From positions 1-52,903 of the forward strand of contig JACRKZ010000156.1 of the NCBI GenBank assembly GCA_016235455.1: a stretch of 52,903 nt of DNA, given 5' to 3'. Positions 1 to 7,417 of the stretch are shown here, piece after piece; position 1 is the stretch's first letter, and each line of letters opens with the position of its first letter. The notes below the pieces were generated by a model. The model did no database searches and had not been told where the DNA came from. It saw nothing but the letters and a program-made list of their open reading frames with translations. The position numbers were made by a program, and so were the translations under genes. The stretch is from Armatimonadota bacterium. Its GTDB lineage: Bacteria > Armatimonadota > UBA10988.

Positions 1-53
1 TGGGCGAGGGCGACGGGCGGATCAAGGCTTTGGCGGGCGTGCTGCGGCCGTAG
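1..53 (+). CDS. C-terminal end of a truncated protein
   Basis: An open frame from the window edge ends at a TAG at 51-53 and gives about 16 residues (GEGDGRIKALAGVLRP). The gene enters from outside the window. Its stop codon directly abuts the stop of the convergent DUF4038 gene at 54, which is why the frame is believed to be real. Nothing can be said about function. Confidence 0.45.
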   Translation, partial: GEGDGRIKALAGVLRP

Positions 54-2249
54 TCACCGCCCATCTCGCTCCATCACCAACACCCAGTCCTGTGGCGAGG
101 GCACCTTGGGCGCCTGCCAGTCGCCCGAAGACAGTCGGGTGATCGGTGGTGCTGTCGTCGCGGTCGGCGGCGCAAACGGCGTGCGCGACAGCTCGAATGC
201 GCGGTACTCCTGCTGCTCGCCGATCTGGAACATCCACAGGCCGGCCTGGCCCGCGGTGGTGTTGCTCACCTTGACGATGGGGGTGCAATAGGTGCGCTGA
301 CCATCGGTCATCACCAGCGCCGCATACTCGCCGCAGGCCGCGGCCGTGAGCTTGATGCGCGGGCCGACGTCCGGCACGGCGACCCTCCCTAGCGGCTGGC
401 CCCACTCGCCGCCGCGCCGGTCGTGCAGGTAGATGGCCTTGAGACTGGGTGTGTAGAGCGCCACCAGATACTCGTCGAGACCGTGGTAGCGCAGCATCAC
501 TCCGGCTTCGGCGTCGCTGTTGGCTTCGACACTGGCCATCGCGTCGGCCTCGGCCGGCTGGCGGAGCACGGTGACCATGCCCTTGCCGCCCAGCAGTCGG
601 CCGTCGGCGCGCTGGGTGGGCGTGCCGTCATCGCGCCAGGCGGCGTTGTCGGTGCCTTGGAACTGGTCGCTAAAGGCCAACGGCAGCGTGTGGCCCGCGA
701 AGGGCAGGGCCGCCGGGCCGGCGTTGACCACGCGACCGACCTCGAAGCGCCGGCCGCGGACGGGATCGAAGTAGAAGGCGTGGTACGGCACGTCGCGCTC
801 AAGGCCCTTGAGGCTGGGCCCGGTCCAGTTGTAGACCCCGCGCTTGGGCAGGTAGGCCAGGCGCACCTCGCCGGGTATGCCCGCCGCGAACGAGCCCTCC
901 TCGACCCAGTCGGGATGCGGCTCGAAGCGGTCCCACGGGTAGGCCAGCAGCAGCTTCCGGCCCAGCCCGAGCTGGGTCGAGCCGGGGTAGGCCATGCCTT
1001 CGCGCCAGGTGGTGGTGTCGTAGACGTTGGCCAGGCCGGGGTCGCCCTCGACACTGGCGTGCCAGACGCCCGCCGCGCCGTAGGTGAGCCCCGCCGAGCC
1101 GCTCAGCAAGCTGGCCCAGAAGACATACCGCTGCACGTCCGCGAAGGCGGTCTGCATGTGGCCCTCGTAGCAGTACTCGCCGATCATCGCCGGCATGACC
1201 GGCGTGCGGGCATAGGCGGCGCGCACCTGCGGGATGGCGCCGAAGGCGGCGGGCCAGTCGCCATGCCCGGTCTGCAGCATATCGAAGTCGATGACCGTCT
1301 CGTCGGTCACCGCGTCGCGGCCGGAATGATGCGGGTGCATGGTGGCCAGGCGATGGAAGGGATCGGTCGCACGCACGTAGCGGGCCACCTCGGTCCATTC
1401 GGGGCCTTGCGACTCGCCGCCGATGATCCACACCGTGGGGTAGGCGCCGTAGCGCGCGATCAGGTGTCGCCAGTGCCGCTTGAGGCCGTCGACTCCCGCC
1501 AGCCGCAGGCCGTCGCAATCGCCGCGACCCCAACCGCCAACGATGGCGGGCACAAGCCCGGCCTGCACCAGATGCGCGATGCGGCGGTCGGCGTACGCGA
1601 AGTAGGCGGGGTTGACGCGACCGAAATCGTGGGTCTCATAGGGCTTGCCGCCTTCGTTCTCCCAGCGCGGCTCGAACGGCCCTTCGTCGGGATACGGGCC
1701 GCAGACGATCTGCACTACGCTGAAGCCCTTGGCGGCGCGGTCGGCGGTCAGCTCCTGGAATCCCTCCCAGGTCATGCGACGACAGAGGTTCTTCCACCAG
1801 GTGTCGCCCAGCCACAAGAACGGCGTGCCGTCGACGTGGGCGAAATGGCGATGGTCGGCGGCCAGGCGCACCGGACCATGCTCGTACAGCGGATTGGGGC
1901 TGGCGTTGGGCGCGACGGTGATCTGTCCGGTGGCCGCGTGCAGCCCGGCGTTGGCCGCATCGGAGCATTCGCTTCGCCAGGCGTGCCGGCCCGGCTGCGG
2001 CGAGGCGTAGCGGAAGCACCAGCGGTCGCCGCCGGCCCAAAACGCCGGCAGCCGCAGCGGCTCGCCGGCGGGCGGCGTGACGACCACATCGACCAGGACA
2101 TCGACAAACGGGTTGCCGTAGGTCTTGGCCGAGGTCAGGCCGACCTCGACCAGGTGGTTGGCCTCGACCGTCTGGCCGTCGCCTGGCGTTGCGGGCGCCA
2201 ACAGCAGCGCGCCGCACAGGGTCAGATGGAGTGTCTGGGCATGGTTCAT
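54..2249 (-). CDS. Exported DUF5060/DUF4038 (apiosidase-like) glycoside hydrolase with lectin-like insert
   Basis: A 731-aa exported protein. I chose the ATG at 2249 because a signal peptide (NHAQTLHLTLCGALLLAPA) follows it; the 84 residues in frame upstream look non-coding. Residues about 33-113 fit DUF5060 (beta-sandwich), and residues 125-425 fit the DUF4038/GH140-like TIM barrel, which starts with the typical GTPFLWLGDTWW. Candidate catalytic glutamates are E279 (WIIGGES) and E358 (IGEYCYE). Residues 425-515 (VRLAYLPKRG, FYFDPVRG) look like the putative collagen-binding domain usual in this family, but its final strand, QDWVLVMERDG, appears only at 720-730. Residues about 525-690 form a separate lectin/LamG-like sheet inserted in between. 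The substrate is probably a plant or algal polysaccharide side chain; this is inferred from the family only. It is divergent from the GH9 gene at 2365. Confidence 0.85.
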   Translation of the reverse strand: MNHAQTLHLTLCGALLLAPATPGDGQTVEANHLVEVGLTSAKTYGNPFVDVLVDVVVTPPAGEPLRLPAFWAGGDRWCFRYASPQPGRHAWRSECSDAANAGLHAATGQITVAPNASPNPLYEHGPVRLAADHRHFAHVDGTPFLWLGDTWWKNLCRRMTWEGFQELTADRAAKGFSVVQIVCGPYPDEGPFEPRWENEGGKPYETHDFGRVNPAYFAYADRRIAHLVQAGLVPAIVGGWGRGDCDGLRLAGVDGLKRHWRHLIARYGAYPTVWIIGGESQGPEWTEVARYVRATDPFHRLATMHPHHSGRDAVTDETVIDFDMLQTGHGDWPAAFGAIPQVRAAYARTPVMPAMIGEYCYEGHMQTAFADVQRYVFWASLLSGSAGLTYGAAGVWHASVEGDPGLANVYDTTTWREGMAYPGSTQLGLGRKLLLAYPWDRFEPHPDWVEEGSFAAGIPGEVRLAYLPKRGVYNWTGPSLKGLERDVPYHAFYFDPVRGRRFEVGRVVNAGPAALPFAGHTLPLAFSDQFQGTDNAAWRDDGTPTQRADGRLLGGKGMVTVLRQPAEADAMASVEANSDAEAGVMLRYHGLDEYLVALYTPSLKAIYLHDRRGGEWGQPLGRVAVPDVGPRIKLTAAACGEYAALVMTDGQRTYCTPIVKVSNTTAGQAGLWMFQIGEQQEYRAFELSRTPFAPPTATTAPPITRLSSGDWQAPKVPSPQDWVLVMERDGR

Positions 2250-2364
2250 CGCAGGGGCCTTCCCTGGACCAGTGTAGGCTCTGGCCGACGGCCCTCGCAA
2301 GCGGCGGCACGACTCGCGGGAGGATTCGGGGCGTTTCTGGCGCAACGATCGCCTGGAGCACCCC

Positions 2365-3993
2365 ATGCCGCTGCTGCCCTTCCTGCTGGCCCTGCTCGCC
2401 GCCGCGCCCGAGTCGCCGCAGATCATCGTCGACCAGCTCGGCTGGCGGCCCGGCGATGTGAAGATCGTGGTCTTCGCCGACCCCCAGAAGGGGCAGAACA
2501 AGGACCAGCACTACCAGCCCGGCCCGTCGTTCGAGGTGCGCGCGGTGCCCGGCGGGGCGGTGGCGTTTCGTGGCGCCGTCGTCCAGTGGAAGGCCGGCAC
2601 CGTCGACACCGTCTCGGGCGACCGCTGCTGGCAGGGCACCTTCACCGCGCTGGCCGCGCCGGGCCGCTACGTGGTCTATGACCCCGCCACCGACCGCCAG
2701 TCTGCGCCGTTCTGGATCGACGACCATGTCTACGCCGGCGTCATGCGCGCCGCGCTCCGGACCTTCTACTACCAGCGCTGCGGCAGCGCCATCGAGGCGA
2801 AGTTCGGCGGCAACTGGACGCGGCCGGCCTGCCACCTGGGCCAGAAACAGGCGCGGATGCTGCGCGCCGGCAAGCTCGAAGGCGAGCCGCGCGATGTCTC
2901 GGGCGGCTGGCACGACGCCGGCGACCACAACAAGTACGTGCCCTTTCTCAATAGCACGCTGTGGGACCTGATGAGCGCCTACGAGCTGAATCCCAAGGCC
3001 TTTGGCGACGATGTGGGCATTCCCGAATCGGGCAACGGCGTGCCCGATCTGCTCGATGAGCTGCGCTACGAGTTCGACTGGCTGTTGCGGATGCAGTTGC
3101 CCGACGGCTCGGTCTGCAACCGCGTCACGACGACCTCGTACGACACCGGCGACGGCCCGCACAACGACCGGCAGGTCTACTCGGTGACGCCGCCAACCAC
3201 CTGGGCCACAAGCACGTTCGCCGCGAGCTGCGCCCATGCCGCGCGGCTCTGGAAGGGCGATCCGTATGGTGCCAGGCTGGCCCAGGCCGCCGCTGCCGCG
3301 TGGGCTTACCTGGCCAACGGCTGGGTGGATCCGCTGGGCGCCAATGAGCTGACCCAGGCCTTCGTCACCTATGCCGGTGCGCCGGGCCATGACCCCGCCA
3401 TCGTGGCCGATTTTGCCAAGTCGCTGAGCGCCTCGCTGGCGCAGCACTATGTCGGCGCGTTGCCGGATGACCCCTATCGTGCGCCGATCTTCGAGGGGCA
3501 CTACTGCTGGGGCTCCAACAGCGTGAAAAGCAAGTGGGGCCACCTGCCGCTGTTTGCCCGGCAGTTCGGCCTCGATCCCGCGCGCTCGGCGGTCTGGGAT
3601 GAGCTGGCCCAAGGCTACGTGCACTACCTGCACGGCCGCAACCCGCTGTCGCTCTGCTACCTGACCAACCTGGGCGAGCGCGGCGCGGCGCTCGGCGTCA
3701 CGCGCAGCGTGATGGAGATGTACCACGGCTGGTTCCACGACGGCAGCCCGCTCTACGACGGCCCCAAGTCGCAGTTCGGCCCGGCGCCCGGCTTCCTGGT
3801 CGGCGGACCCAACCAGTTCTTCGGCAAGGCCTGGGTGGCGCCGCCCGCGGGCGAGCCGCCGGCCAAGGCGTTCCGCGAGTGGAACACCGGCTGGAACGCC
3901 CAGCACAACGACAACGAGGACTCCTGGGCGATCACCGAGCCGGCTATCTACTATCAGGCGGCGTATGTGCTGCTGCTGGCCGGCTGCATGTGA
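2365..3993 (+). CDS. Glycoside hydrolase family 9 (endoglucanase-type), exported
   Basis: 542 aa. The ATG at 2365 has a GGAG about 8 nt upstream and opens a signal peptide (PLLPFLLALLAAAPE). Residues about 18-118 are the immunoglobulin-like cellulase N-terminal domain (QIIVDQLGWRPGDVK). Residues 125-541 are the (alpha/alpha)6 GH9 domain. D184 and D187 lie in GGWHDAGDHNKY, where GH9 enzymes place the catalytic base. HGRNPLS at 423-429 carries the substrate-binding His, and E525 (TEPAIYYQAA) aligns with the general acid at the C-terminal signature. The expected role is endo- or exo-hydrolysis of beta-1,4-glucan outside the cytoplasm. Its 3' end overlaps the convergent gene at 3944 by 50 nt. Exact specificity cannot be read from sequence. 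Confidence 0.9.
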   Translation: MPLLPFLLALLAAAPESPQIIVDQLGWRPGDVKIVVFADPQKGQNKDQHYQPGPSFEVRAVPGGAVAFRGAVVQWKAGTVDTVSGDRCWQGTFTALAAPGRYVVYDPATDRQSAPFWIDDHVYAGVMRAALRTFYYQRCGSAIEAKFGGNWTRPACHLGQKQARMLRAGKLEGEPRDVSGGWHDAGDHNKYVPFLNSTLWDLMSAYELNPKAFGDDVGIPESGNGVPDLLDELRYEFDWLLRMQLPDGSVCNRVTTTSYDTGDGPHNDRQVYSVTPPTTWATSTFAASCAHAARLWKGDPYGARLAQAAAAAWAYLANGWVDPLGANELTQAFVTYAGAPGHDPAIVADFAKSLSASLAQHYVGALPDDPYRAPIFEGHYCWGSNSVKSKWGHLPLFARQFGLDPARSAVWDELAQGYVHYLHGRNPLSLCYLTNLGERGAALGVTRSVMEMYHGWFHDGSPLYDGPKSQFGPAPGFLVGGPNQFFGKAWVAPPAGEPPAKAFREWNTGWNAQHNDNEDSWAITEPAIYYQAAYVLLLAGCM

Positions 3994-4642
3994 GGCCGGC
4001 GTGAGCCCGACGCAGGTGCGTCAAACCCAGGGCCGCCGCCCACAGGCCGATCAGTGACAGCCCGGCGCACCAGGCGGCGCGCCGCATGAGGTTGCGGGCA
4101 TGCTCGCCGAACAGCTCCTCGGGCGGCATCATCCGCGAGCCGTCGAACAGCGGCGTGAGCAGGCCGTTGGGCCGTTTCTCGAAGGCCTTGCCCTGCGCGA
4201 TGACCACCTCGCTGGGCGCGCCGCCCGTGTGCACAAACGCCTCGATCTCGCGCCTGATTGGCCCTGAACCATCGAGCGTGGCCGTGCGCCAGTCGCTGCC
4301 GACCATATGCACCAGGTGACGGACTGGGCGCGGCTCGGGGTCGCGCGCCAGGTAGGAGGCCAACACCGTCCAGCCAGCCTTGGGGTAGCGATGGTCGCAG
4401 TATTCCATCTGGTGGGCGTGACGGAGCCAGATCGTGCGGCCCTCGGCCGGCCAGCCGCGCAGGGCCCGGGTCACCAGCACGCAGAACGAAAGCGGCGTGG
4501 TCTGCGTGACCAGGCCGAAGACCAGCATGTCCTGGCGGCAGTGGCGACCGCCATAGCAGTCCGTGAGCCCGTACTGGTCGTCATGCGCCAGCGCCGACGT
4601 GGCCACGCCGGCCAGCAGCGCCGTCATCCAGAGCCTGCGCAT
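3944..4642 (-). CDS. Exported hypothetical protein with C-terminal membrane segment
   Basis: 232 aa starting at the ATG at 4642, which follows a strong AGGGAGG site; the ORF extends 16 codons further upstream without support. Residues 1-20 are a signal peptide (MRRLWMTALLAGVATSALA). The mature part begins HDDQYGLTDCYGGRHC and holds several Cys and His residues. A hydrophobic helix near residues 185-205 (AWCAGLSLIGLWAAALGL) suggests a single-pass anchor followed by a short basic tail. I do not recognise the family. The last 50 nt overlap the 3' end of the GH9 gene on the other strand, so the two transcripts converge. Confidence 0.7.
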   Translation of the reverse strand: MRRLWMTALLAGVATSALAHDDQYGLTDCYGGRHCRQDMLVFGLVTQTTPLSFCVLVTRALRGWPAEGRTIWLRHAHQMEYCDHRYPKAGWTVLASYLARDPEPRPVRHLVHMVGSDWRTATLDGSGPIRREIEAFVHTGGAPSEVVIAQGKAFEKRPNGLLTPLFDGSRMMPPEELFGEHARNLMRRAAWCAGLSLIGLWAAALGLTHLRRAHAGLTCSRPAAAHTPPDSR

Positions 4643-4700
4643 CGCTGCCTCCCTGTTGGCACTATTCTGCCCCAAGGGCCCGCGCGACAAACGGGTGGGT

Positions 4701-4778
4701 GGTAACCCGCCTACCCGGCGAGCACGCTGTCGTGGGTCGGAGGACCCCCATGGCAGAGCTTGGGAGCATGCCGGCGCA
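4701..4778 (+). repeat. Left imperfect direct repeat flanking norB
   Basis: Aligned without gaps to 7340-7417, 62 of 78 bases are identical. The segment includes an SD-like GTCGGAGG and an ATG at 4750 followed by GCAGAGCTT, exactly as at the start of the GH29 gene. After the repeat the copy loses any resemblance to GH29, so it looks like a duplicated or relic gene start rather than a gene. Confidence 0.65.
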
Positions 4779-4944
4779 CGGGCTGCGGCGAGGCAGCCGC
4801 GTGTCGCGCCGCACCGTCAATCGACGCAACCATGCCCGATTGTGCTATCGCCATCCGCCGACGCTGACAGAGTGTAGGTATCGGTCCACGGCAACCGCCG
4901 ATCACCCGATCGCTCCAGCCAAGTGGAGTCGATTATATACTAGC

Positions 4945-4963
4945 TATCTGGATACAGATATCC
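4945..4963. promoter_or_regulatory. Nested palindromic operator upstream of norB
   Basis: TATCTG-GATA-CAGATA (4945-4960) is a perfect 6+6 inverted repeat. It overlaps a second, GGATA-CAGA-TATCC (4950-4963). They sit just downstream of a TATACT box at 4936-4941 in an unusually AT-rich patch, where a repressor would block transcription. Rrf2/NsrR- or Crp/Fnr-type NO sensors commonly control norB. The site does not match an FNR/NNR box, and which regulator binds is not known. Confidence 0.5.
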
Positions 4964-5033
4964 GATAATGAGTTGGGCAGGGACGTCCGCGTCGGATGGA
5001 TGGCTGCCGACGGGACCTGCCCCGGAGGTTGAG

Positions 5034-7280
5034 ATGGCACGACGCAGGTTGTGGTTGACGTTGGTAGCGGTGATGGTGGGCTCGTTCGGCGTGCTGGGGT
5101 ACTACGGCCGCCAGATCTACCATCAAGCGCCGCCGGTGCCGGATCAGGTGGTCAGTGCGGATGGACAGGTGCTGTTCACCGGCGATGACATCCGTGAGGG
5201 CCAGAGCGTATGGCGGTCGATTGGTGGCCAGGAGTGCGGCTCGGTGTGGGGCCATGGTGCTTACGTGGCGCCCGACTGGTCGGCCGACTGGCTGCATCGT
5301 GAGGCCACCTGGCTGCTGGAGACATGGGCGCAAGCCGGCTATGGGCAGAGCTTCGCCTCTCTTGACGAGGAGGCGCAGGCGGGCCTGTTGGCTCGGCTGA
5401 AGTCGACCCTGCGGACCAACACCTATGACGCGAATCGCTCCGTGGTGACGGTTTCGGCCGACGTGGCCCAAGCCTGTGCGGCGGTGGCCGCGCACTACAC
5501 GGCGCTGTTCGGCGACGACGCCTCGCTGCACGAGCTCCGGTTGGCTTACGCCATGCCAGAATCGGTCATCAAGGATCCGGAGCGGCAGCGCCAGTTCAAC
5601 GCGTTCATCTGGTGGTCTGCATGGGCCTGCGCCACCAACCGGCCGAACCAGGCGATCAGCTACACCAGCAACTGGCCCGCCGAGGACCTGGTGGGCAACC
5701 GGCCCACGGCACCCCTCTTGGTCTGGTCGGCGCTGAGCGTGCTGTTCCTCCTGGCGGCCATCGGTACGATGGTCTGGTTTACCCAGGTGCAGCGCGGCCG
5801 TGGCGAGGAAGCACACACTCCGCCCGAGCTCGATCCGCTAGCCGGTCTGGTCATGACGCCTTCGATGCGGGCTGCGGTCAAGTACTTCTGGGTCGTCATC
5901 GCGCTGATCATGGCACAGGTCGGTCTGGGCATCGTCACCGCGCACTACGGTGTGGAGGGTCAGGGCTTCTATGGCGTTCCGCTGGCCAAGTGGCTGCCCT
6001 ACTCCCTGACTCGCACCTGGCATGTGCAGCTCGGCATCTTCTGGATAGCCACGGCCTGGCTGGGCACTGGTCTGTTCGTCGGCCCGATCATCGGCGGTCA
6101 CGAGCCCCGCTACCAGAAGCTGGGCGTCAACCTGCTGTTCGTCTGTCTGCTCATCATCGTCGTTGGCTCGTTCGCCGGCGAGTGGCTGGGCGTGCAGCAG
6201 AAGCTCGGGCTCTCGACCAGCCTCATGTTCGGCCATCAGGGCCTCGAGTATGTCGATCTGGGTCGCTTCTGGCAGGCATTCCTGTTCCTCGGCCTGTTCA
6301 TCTGGCTGGGCCTGGTGGTGGCAGCCATGCTGCCCGCGTTGCGCCGACCGGCTGAGAACCGGCAACTGCTTGGCCTGTTCGCGCTGTCGTCGCTGGCCAT
6401 CGCCGGCTTCTACGGCGCGGGCTTGAGTTGGGGCCAGCACACCAACCTGGCCGTCATCGAGTACTGGCGATGGTGGGTAGTGCACCTTTGGGTCGAGGGC
6501 TTCTTCGAGGTCTTCGCCACGGTGGTCATCGCGTTCTTGTTCAGCACGCTCGGCCTGGTGCGGGTCGGCACGGCGACGTCGGCGGCGCTGGCTACCACCT
6601 GCATCTACCTGACCGGCGGCATCATCGGCACGATGCACCACCTCTACTTCTCCGGTACGCCCATCGGTGTGCTGGCCTGGGGTGCGTCGTTCAGCGCGCT
6701 GGAGGTCGTCCCCTTGGTGCTGGTGGGCTTCGAGGCCTACGAGAACCTGAGCCTGACCAAGGCGGCCACGTGGATGGCCAACTACCGGTGGCCAGTGTAT
6801 TTCTTCATGGGTGTGGCCTTCTGGAACCTGGTTGGCGCCGGTCTGTTCGGCTTTCTGATCAATCCGCCCATCTCGCTGTACTACATGCAAGGCCTGAACA
6901 CCACACCAGTGCACGGCCATGCAGCCCTGTTCGGCGTCTACGGCATGCTGGGCATTGGCCTCATGTTGTTCTGCCTGCGCGCAGTGACCACAGGCCGGCC
7001 CTGGCGCACGAAGTGGTTGGCGGTGGCCTTCTGGTGCATCAACGTCGGCCTGGCCCTCATGCTGCTGCTGAGCCTGCTGCCCGTTGGCCTGCTACAGACC
7101 TGGGCCAGCGTTGAGCACGGCTACTGGTACGCGCGCTCGGCCGAGTTCCTGCACACGCCGCAGATGCAGACGCTGCGCTGGATGCGCGCTGTCGGCGACA
7201 GCATCTTCGGGGTGGGCAGCCTGGCACTGGCCTGGTTCGTCATCGGGCTGCACGGCGGCTGGTCGGTGGAGCCTGACTAG
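5034..7280 (+). CDS. norB: Nitric oxide reductase, quinol-type single subunit (qNOR)
   Basis: 748 aa, an integral membrane enzyme reducing 2 NO to N2O with electrons from quinol. I start at the ATG at 5034 because CCGGAGG lies 6 nt upstream; the in-frame ATG at 4968 overlaps the operator region and lacks a site. After the first helix comes the qNOR periplasmic domain (VPDQVVSADGQVLFTG, GHGAYVAPDWSADWLHRE), which has no CXXCH haem motif, followed by the 12-helix haem-copper oxidase fold. Expected ligands by alignment to cNOR are all present: H330 and H629 (low-spin haem), H627 (haem b3), H484, H535, H536 and E488 in HLWVEG (FeB). The FeB glutamate separates it from oxygen-reducing oxidases. 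It is monocistronic, with its own operator-like site, a strong terminator and flanking repeats that suggest acquisition as a cassette. Confidence 0.95.
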   Translation: MARRRLWLTLVAVMVGSFGVLGYYGRQIYHQAPPVPDQVVSADGQVLFTGDDIREGQSVWRSIGGQECGSVWGHGAYVAPDWSADWLHREATWLLETWAQAGYGQSFASLDEEAQAGLLARLKSTLRTNTYDANRSVVTVSADVAQACAAVAAHYTALFGDDASLHELRLAYAMPESVIKDPERQRQFNAFIWWSAWACATNRPNQAISYTSNWPAEDLVGNRPTAPLLVWSALSVLFLLAAIGTMVWFTQVQRGRGEEAHTPPELDPLAGLVMTPSMRAAVKYFWVVIALIMAQVGLGIVTAHYGVEGQGFYGVPLAKWLPYSLTRTWHVQLGIFWIATAWLGTGLFVGPIIGGHEPRYQKLGVNLLFVCLLIIVVGSFAGEWLGVQQKLGLSTSLMFGHQGLEYVDLGRFWQAFLFLGLFIWLGLVVAAMLPALRRPAENRQLLGLFALSSLAIAGFYGAGLSWGQHTNLAVIEYWRWWVVHLWVEGFFEVFATVVIAFLFSTLGLVRVGTATSAALATTCIYLTGGIIGTMHHLYFSGTPIGVLAWGASFSALEVVPLVLVGFEAYENLSLTKAATWMANYRWPVYFFMGVAFWNLVGAGLFGFLINPPISLYYMQGLNTTPVHGHAALFGVYGMLGIGLMLFCLRAVTTGRPWRTKWLAVAFWCINVGLALMLLLSLLPVGLLQTWASVEHGYWYARSAEFLHTPQMQTLRWMRAVGDSIFGVGSLALAWFVIGLHGGWSVEPD

Positions 7281-7287
7281 CCATACC

Positions 7288-7320
7288 CGGTTGGCGGGGC
7301 TTGTCCGGCCCCGCCAACCG
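7288..7320 (+). terminator. Rho-independent-type terminator of norB
   Basis: A perfect 13-bp stem, CGGTTGGCGGGGC (7288-7300) with GCCCCGCCAACCG (7308-7320), has a 7-nt loop and starts 7 nt after the norB stop. The T run after it is short (TTCCC), so termination may be partly structure-driven. Confidence 0.8.
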
Positions 7321-7339
7321 TTCCCTCGCACTCCAGACT

Positions 7340-7417
7340 GGTAACGCTGCCACCCAGCGAGTAAGCTGTAGTGAGTCGGAGGGACCCCATGGCAGAGCTT
7401 CTGAGCAAGTCGGCGTA
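7340..7417 (+). repeat. Right imperfect direct repeat flanking norB, covering the GH29 start
   Basis: The partner of 4701-4778 (62/78 identical, no gaps). It includes the GH29 leader, ribosome site and first codons. The two copies are in the same orientation, and the 2561 bp between them carry norB alone. Confidence 0.65.

Larger units (their letters stand above)
4643..5033. other. Intergenic region between two divergent genes, holding a repeat and norB control sequences
   Basis: 391 nt without a convincing gene. It contains the left copy of the norB-flanking repeat (4701-4778), an AT-rich stretch with a TATACT -10-like box (4936-4941) and nested palindromes (4945-4963), and a 5' leader with the norB ribosome site at about 5022-5029. 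Short open frames here (for example from 4750) have no family resemblance. Confidence 0.6.

Noticed and set aside
423..3906. Two open frames of over 750 codons (423-2681 + and 1636-3906 -)
   Set aside because: They lie opposite or out of frame to the DUF4038 and GH9 genes, which have clear domains. The sequences are repetitive and unlike real proteins.
4750..4968. Small gene starting at the ATG of the left norB repeat
   Set aside because: The frame after the repeat is Arg-rich with no homology pattern, and runs through the norB promoter. More likely a relic gene start.
4968..5033. Upstream ATG at 4968 as norB start
   Set aside because: It lacks a ribosome site and begins inside the operator region; the ATG at 5034 has CCGGAGG at 6 nt and starts at the first membrane helix.
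5034..7280. Haem-copper oxygen reductase instead of NO reductase
   Set aside because: The metal site has HLWVEG with the FeB glutamate and no cross-linked Tyr motif, and the N-terminal periplasmic domain is of the qNOR type.
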